Of a stretch of DNA of 64,000 nucleotides, positions 63,000-64,000 are shown piece after piece. Position numbers and translations under genes: made by a program. The stretch is from positions 46,588,244 through 46,652,243 of the forward strand of contig CM060177.1 of the NCBI GenBank assembly GCA_030549775.1, written 5' to 3'. Position 1 is the stretch's first letter; the number at the start of each line of letters is the position of its first letter. Origin of the DNA: Tamarix chinensis. Taxonomy: Eukaryota > Streptophyta > Magnoliopsida > Caryophyllales > Tamaricaceae. The notes under the pieces are model-generated. The model searched no databases. It was not told the DNA's origin and saw only the letters and a program-made list of their open reading frames with translations.

Positions 63000-63495
63000 T
63001 AGTAATATTAATAGTATTACCCTTAATATTAATATTATTATTATTGTTGTGTTTTTGTTTTTGTTATTATTATTATTATTATGTTACCACTCTTACAATC
63101 TAACCTAACTTCGGAAATGATTATAACTATGGTATTATCGTTTAAAAGGCTACAACTTTAATATTAATATAGTATCTTTATTATTATTAATAATATTATT
63201 ATTATTACTACTACTATTATCATTATTAATATTAATATTATTATTATTATTATTATTATCATTATTATTATTATTGCTACTTAACCTTACTTTATGATTT
63301 TCCTAACTAGTAATATTATTATTATTATTATTGATGGTCTACAACTTTAGTGTTATTATGATTAGGATTTTCCCTTGTTGTTACCATTATTATTATTATT
63401 ACCCTCACTATTATTCCTATTATTATTACTAATGCTAGCTTTAGCCTTTTATTACAATTATTGTTATTATGGTAAATATTTGAACCCTTTTATTA

Positions 63496-63556
<61 letters not shown>

Positions 63557-63784
63557 CTACCTTTTGGAAATATTTCTAACTAATGCTACTATTAATGGAG
63601 ATCTACATTTTAGTATTATTATTATTAACATTATTATTATTATTATTATTTTCTTGTTAATCTTGTTAATACTAACCTTATCCATTATCACTTTTATTTA
63701 TTAATATAAATATTTAGACCCTTATATTATTATTACCATTTCAGTTACTATTATTATTGTTATTGTTATTATTATTAGGCTTAA

Positions 63785-63823
<39 letters not shown>

Positions 63824-64000
63824 CATTATTATTATTATTAATGTTATGGAAACCGAAATTGGCATTTTACCATTTTGTTACTATAGAAGAAGAATACTCA
63901 ACCTCCTTCTTCTTCTTCTCCTCCTCCTCCTCCTCCTCCTCCTCCTCCTCCTCCTCCTCCTCCTTCTTCTTCTTCTTAATAATAATAATAATAATAATAA
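63000..64000. repeat. Dense ATT microsatellites and (CTC)n tract
   Basis: At least eight ATT runs, the longest at about 63490-63553 and 63783-63840, separated by short unique words. 63904-63976 is CTT, then about 16 CTC units, then CTT; it passes directly into (AAT)n at the window end. This corresponds to the ATT locus of the other LTR copies but is greatly expanded. The 109-codon Leu/Ile frame is an artefact. Confidence 0.95.

Larger units (their letters stand above)
61514..64000 (+). mobile_element. Large LTR, promoter-side part, runs off the window
   Basis: The left end TAAAATACCCCAACATTC is a decayed LTR start. It is followed by the conserved AT-rich block (61555-61780), CCAAAATACCCAACCC, a pyrimidine tract (61808-61935), a C-rich leader with a TATA box at 62350, and ATT-rich sequence from 63000. 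The long + strand frames at 61956-62992 are Pro/Ser/Thr-rich and overlap in several frames; they are leader artefacts. The right end lies beyond the window. Confidence 0.7.

Overview
The window reads as intergenic DNA from a seed plant with a large, repeat-rich nuclear genome. The evidence is AT-rich background, Ty3/gypsy and plant L1-type LINE proteins, initiator-Met-tRNA primer-binding sites, hAT-type non-autonomous elements and many microsatellites. The species cannot be named from what is visible. I found no intact host gene, tRNA, rRNA or CRISPR array in 64 kb; every recognisable coding stretch belongs to a decayed transposable element.

Layout. 0-3.8 kb: a possible minus-strand primer-binding site, two short hAT-type elements (1721-2352, 2615-3067), a (CTT)49 tract and a + strand LINE reverse transcriptase fragment. 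3.8-10.3 kb: a + strand LTR (interior replaced by an opposite-orientation LTR piece) with primer-binding site and decayed gag, joined head-to-head near 7.57 kb to a minus-strand gypsy remnant that keeps RT, protease linker, gag, primer-binding site and LTR. 10.9-20.6 kb: LTR remnants holding a 5.4-kb solo LTR (14064-19480, duplication GTTTA), which itself holds an 859-bp solo LTR (14249-15107, duplication ACTAG). 20.6-28.4 kb: AT-rich, little recognisable. 28370-31292: another solo LTR; 31309-31935: a second copy of the first hAT-type element. 32-39.6 kb: LTR-like remnants, minisatellites and a (TA)37 tract. 39626-44460: a full-length-looking L1-type LINE with 16-bp target duplication. 47-49.3 kb: a decayed minus-strand coding region. 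50701-53501: a 2.8-kb hAT-type element with perfect 8-bp duplication and GACCC arrays. 57-64 kb: two + strand copies of the large LTR, one minus fragment, a ~29-bp minisatellite of about 30 units, and expanded ATT tracts.

The large LTRs form a coherent set: promoter side begins TGAAATACCCC-like, followed by a pyrimidine tract, a TATAWAYACCCC box about 780-905 bp in, ATT microsatellites, a CCACTATTATAGCCGGTGG minisatellite, a conserved AGTACGCTACGTACT block, and an end like TTTTGGGGGTGTTACA. No gene network or new cellular system is evident. The interesting signals are structural: inverted LTR chimeras, recurring LTR-borne minisatellites, a conserved palindromic LTR block, stop codons falling at canonical Trp or Gln sites, and G-quadruplex-capable ends on a hAT-type element.
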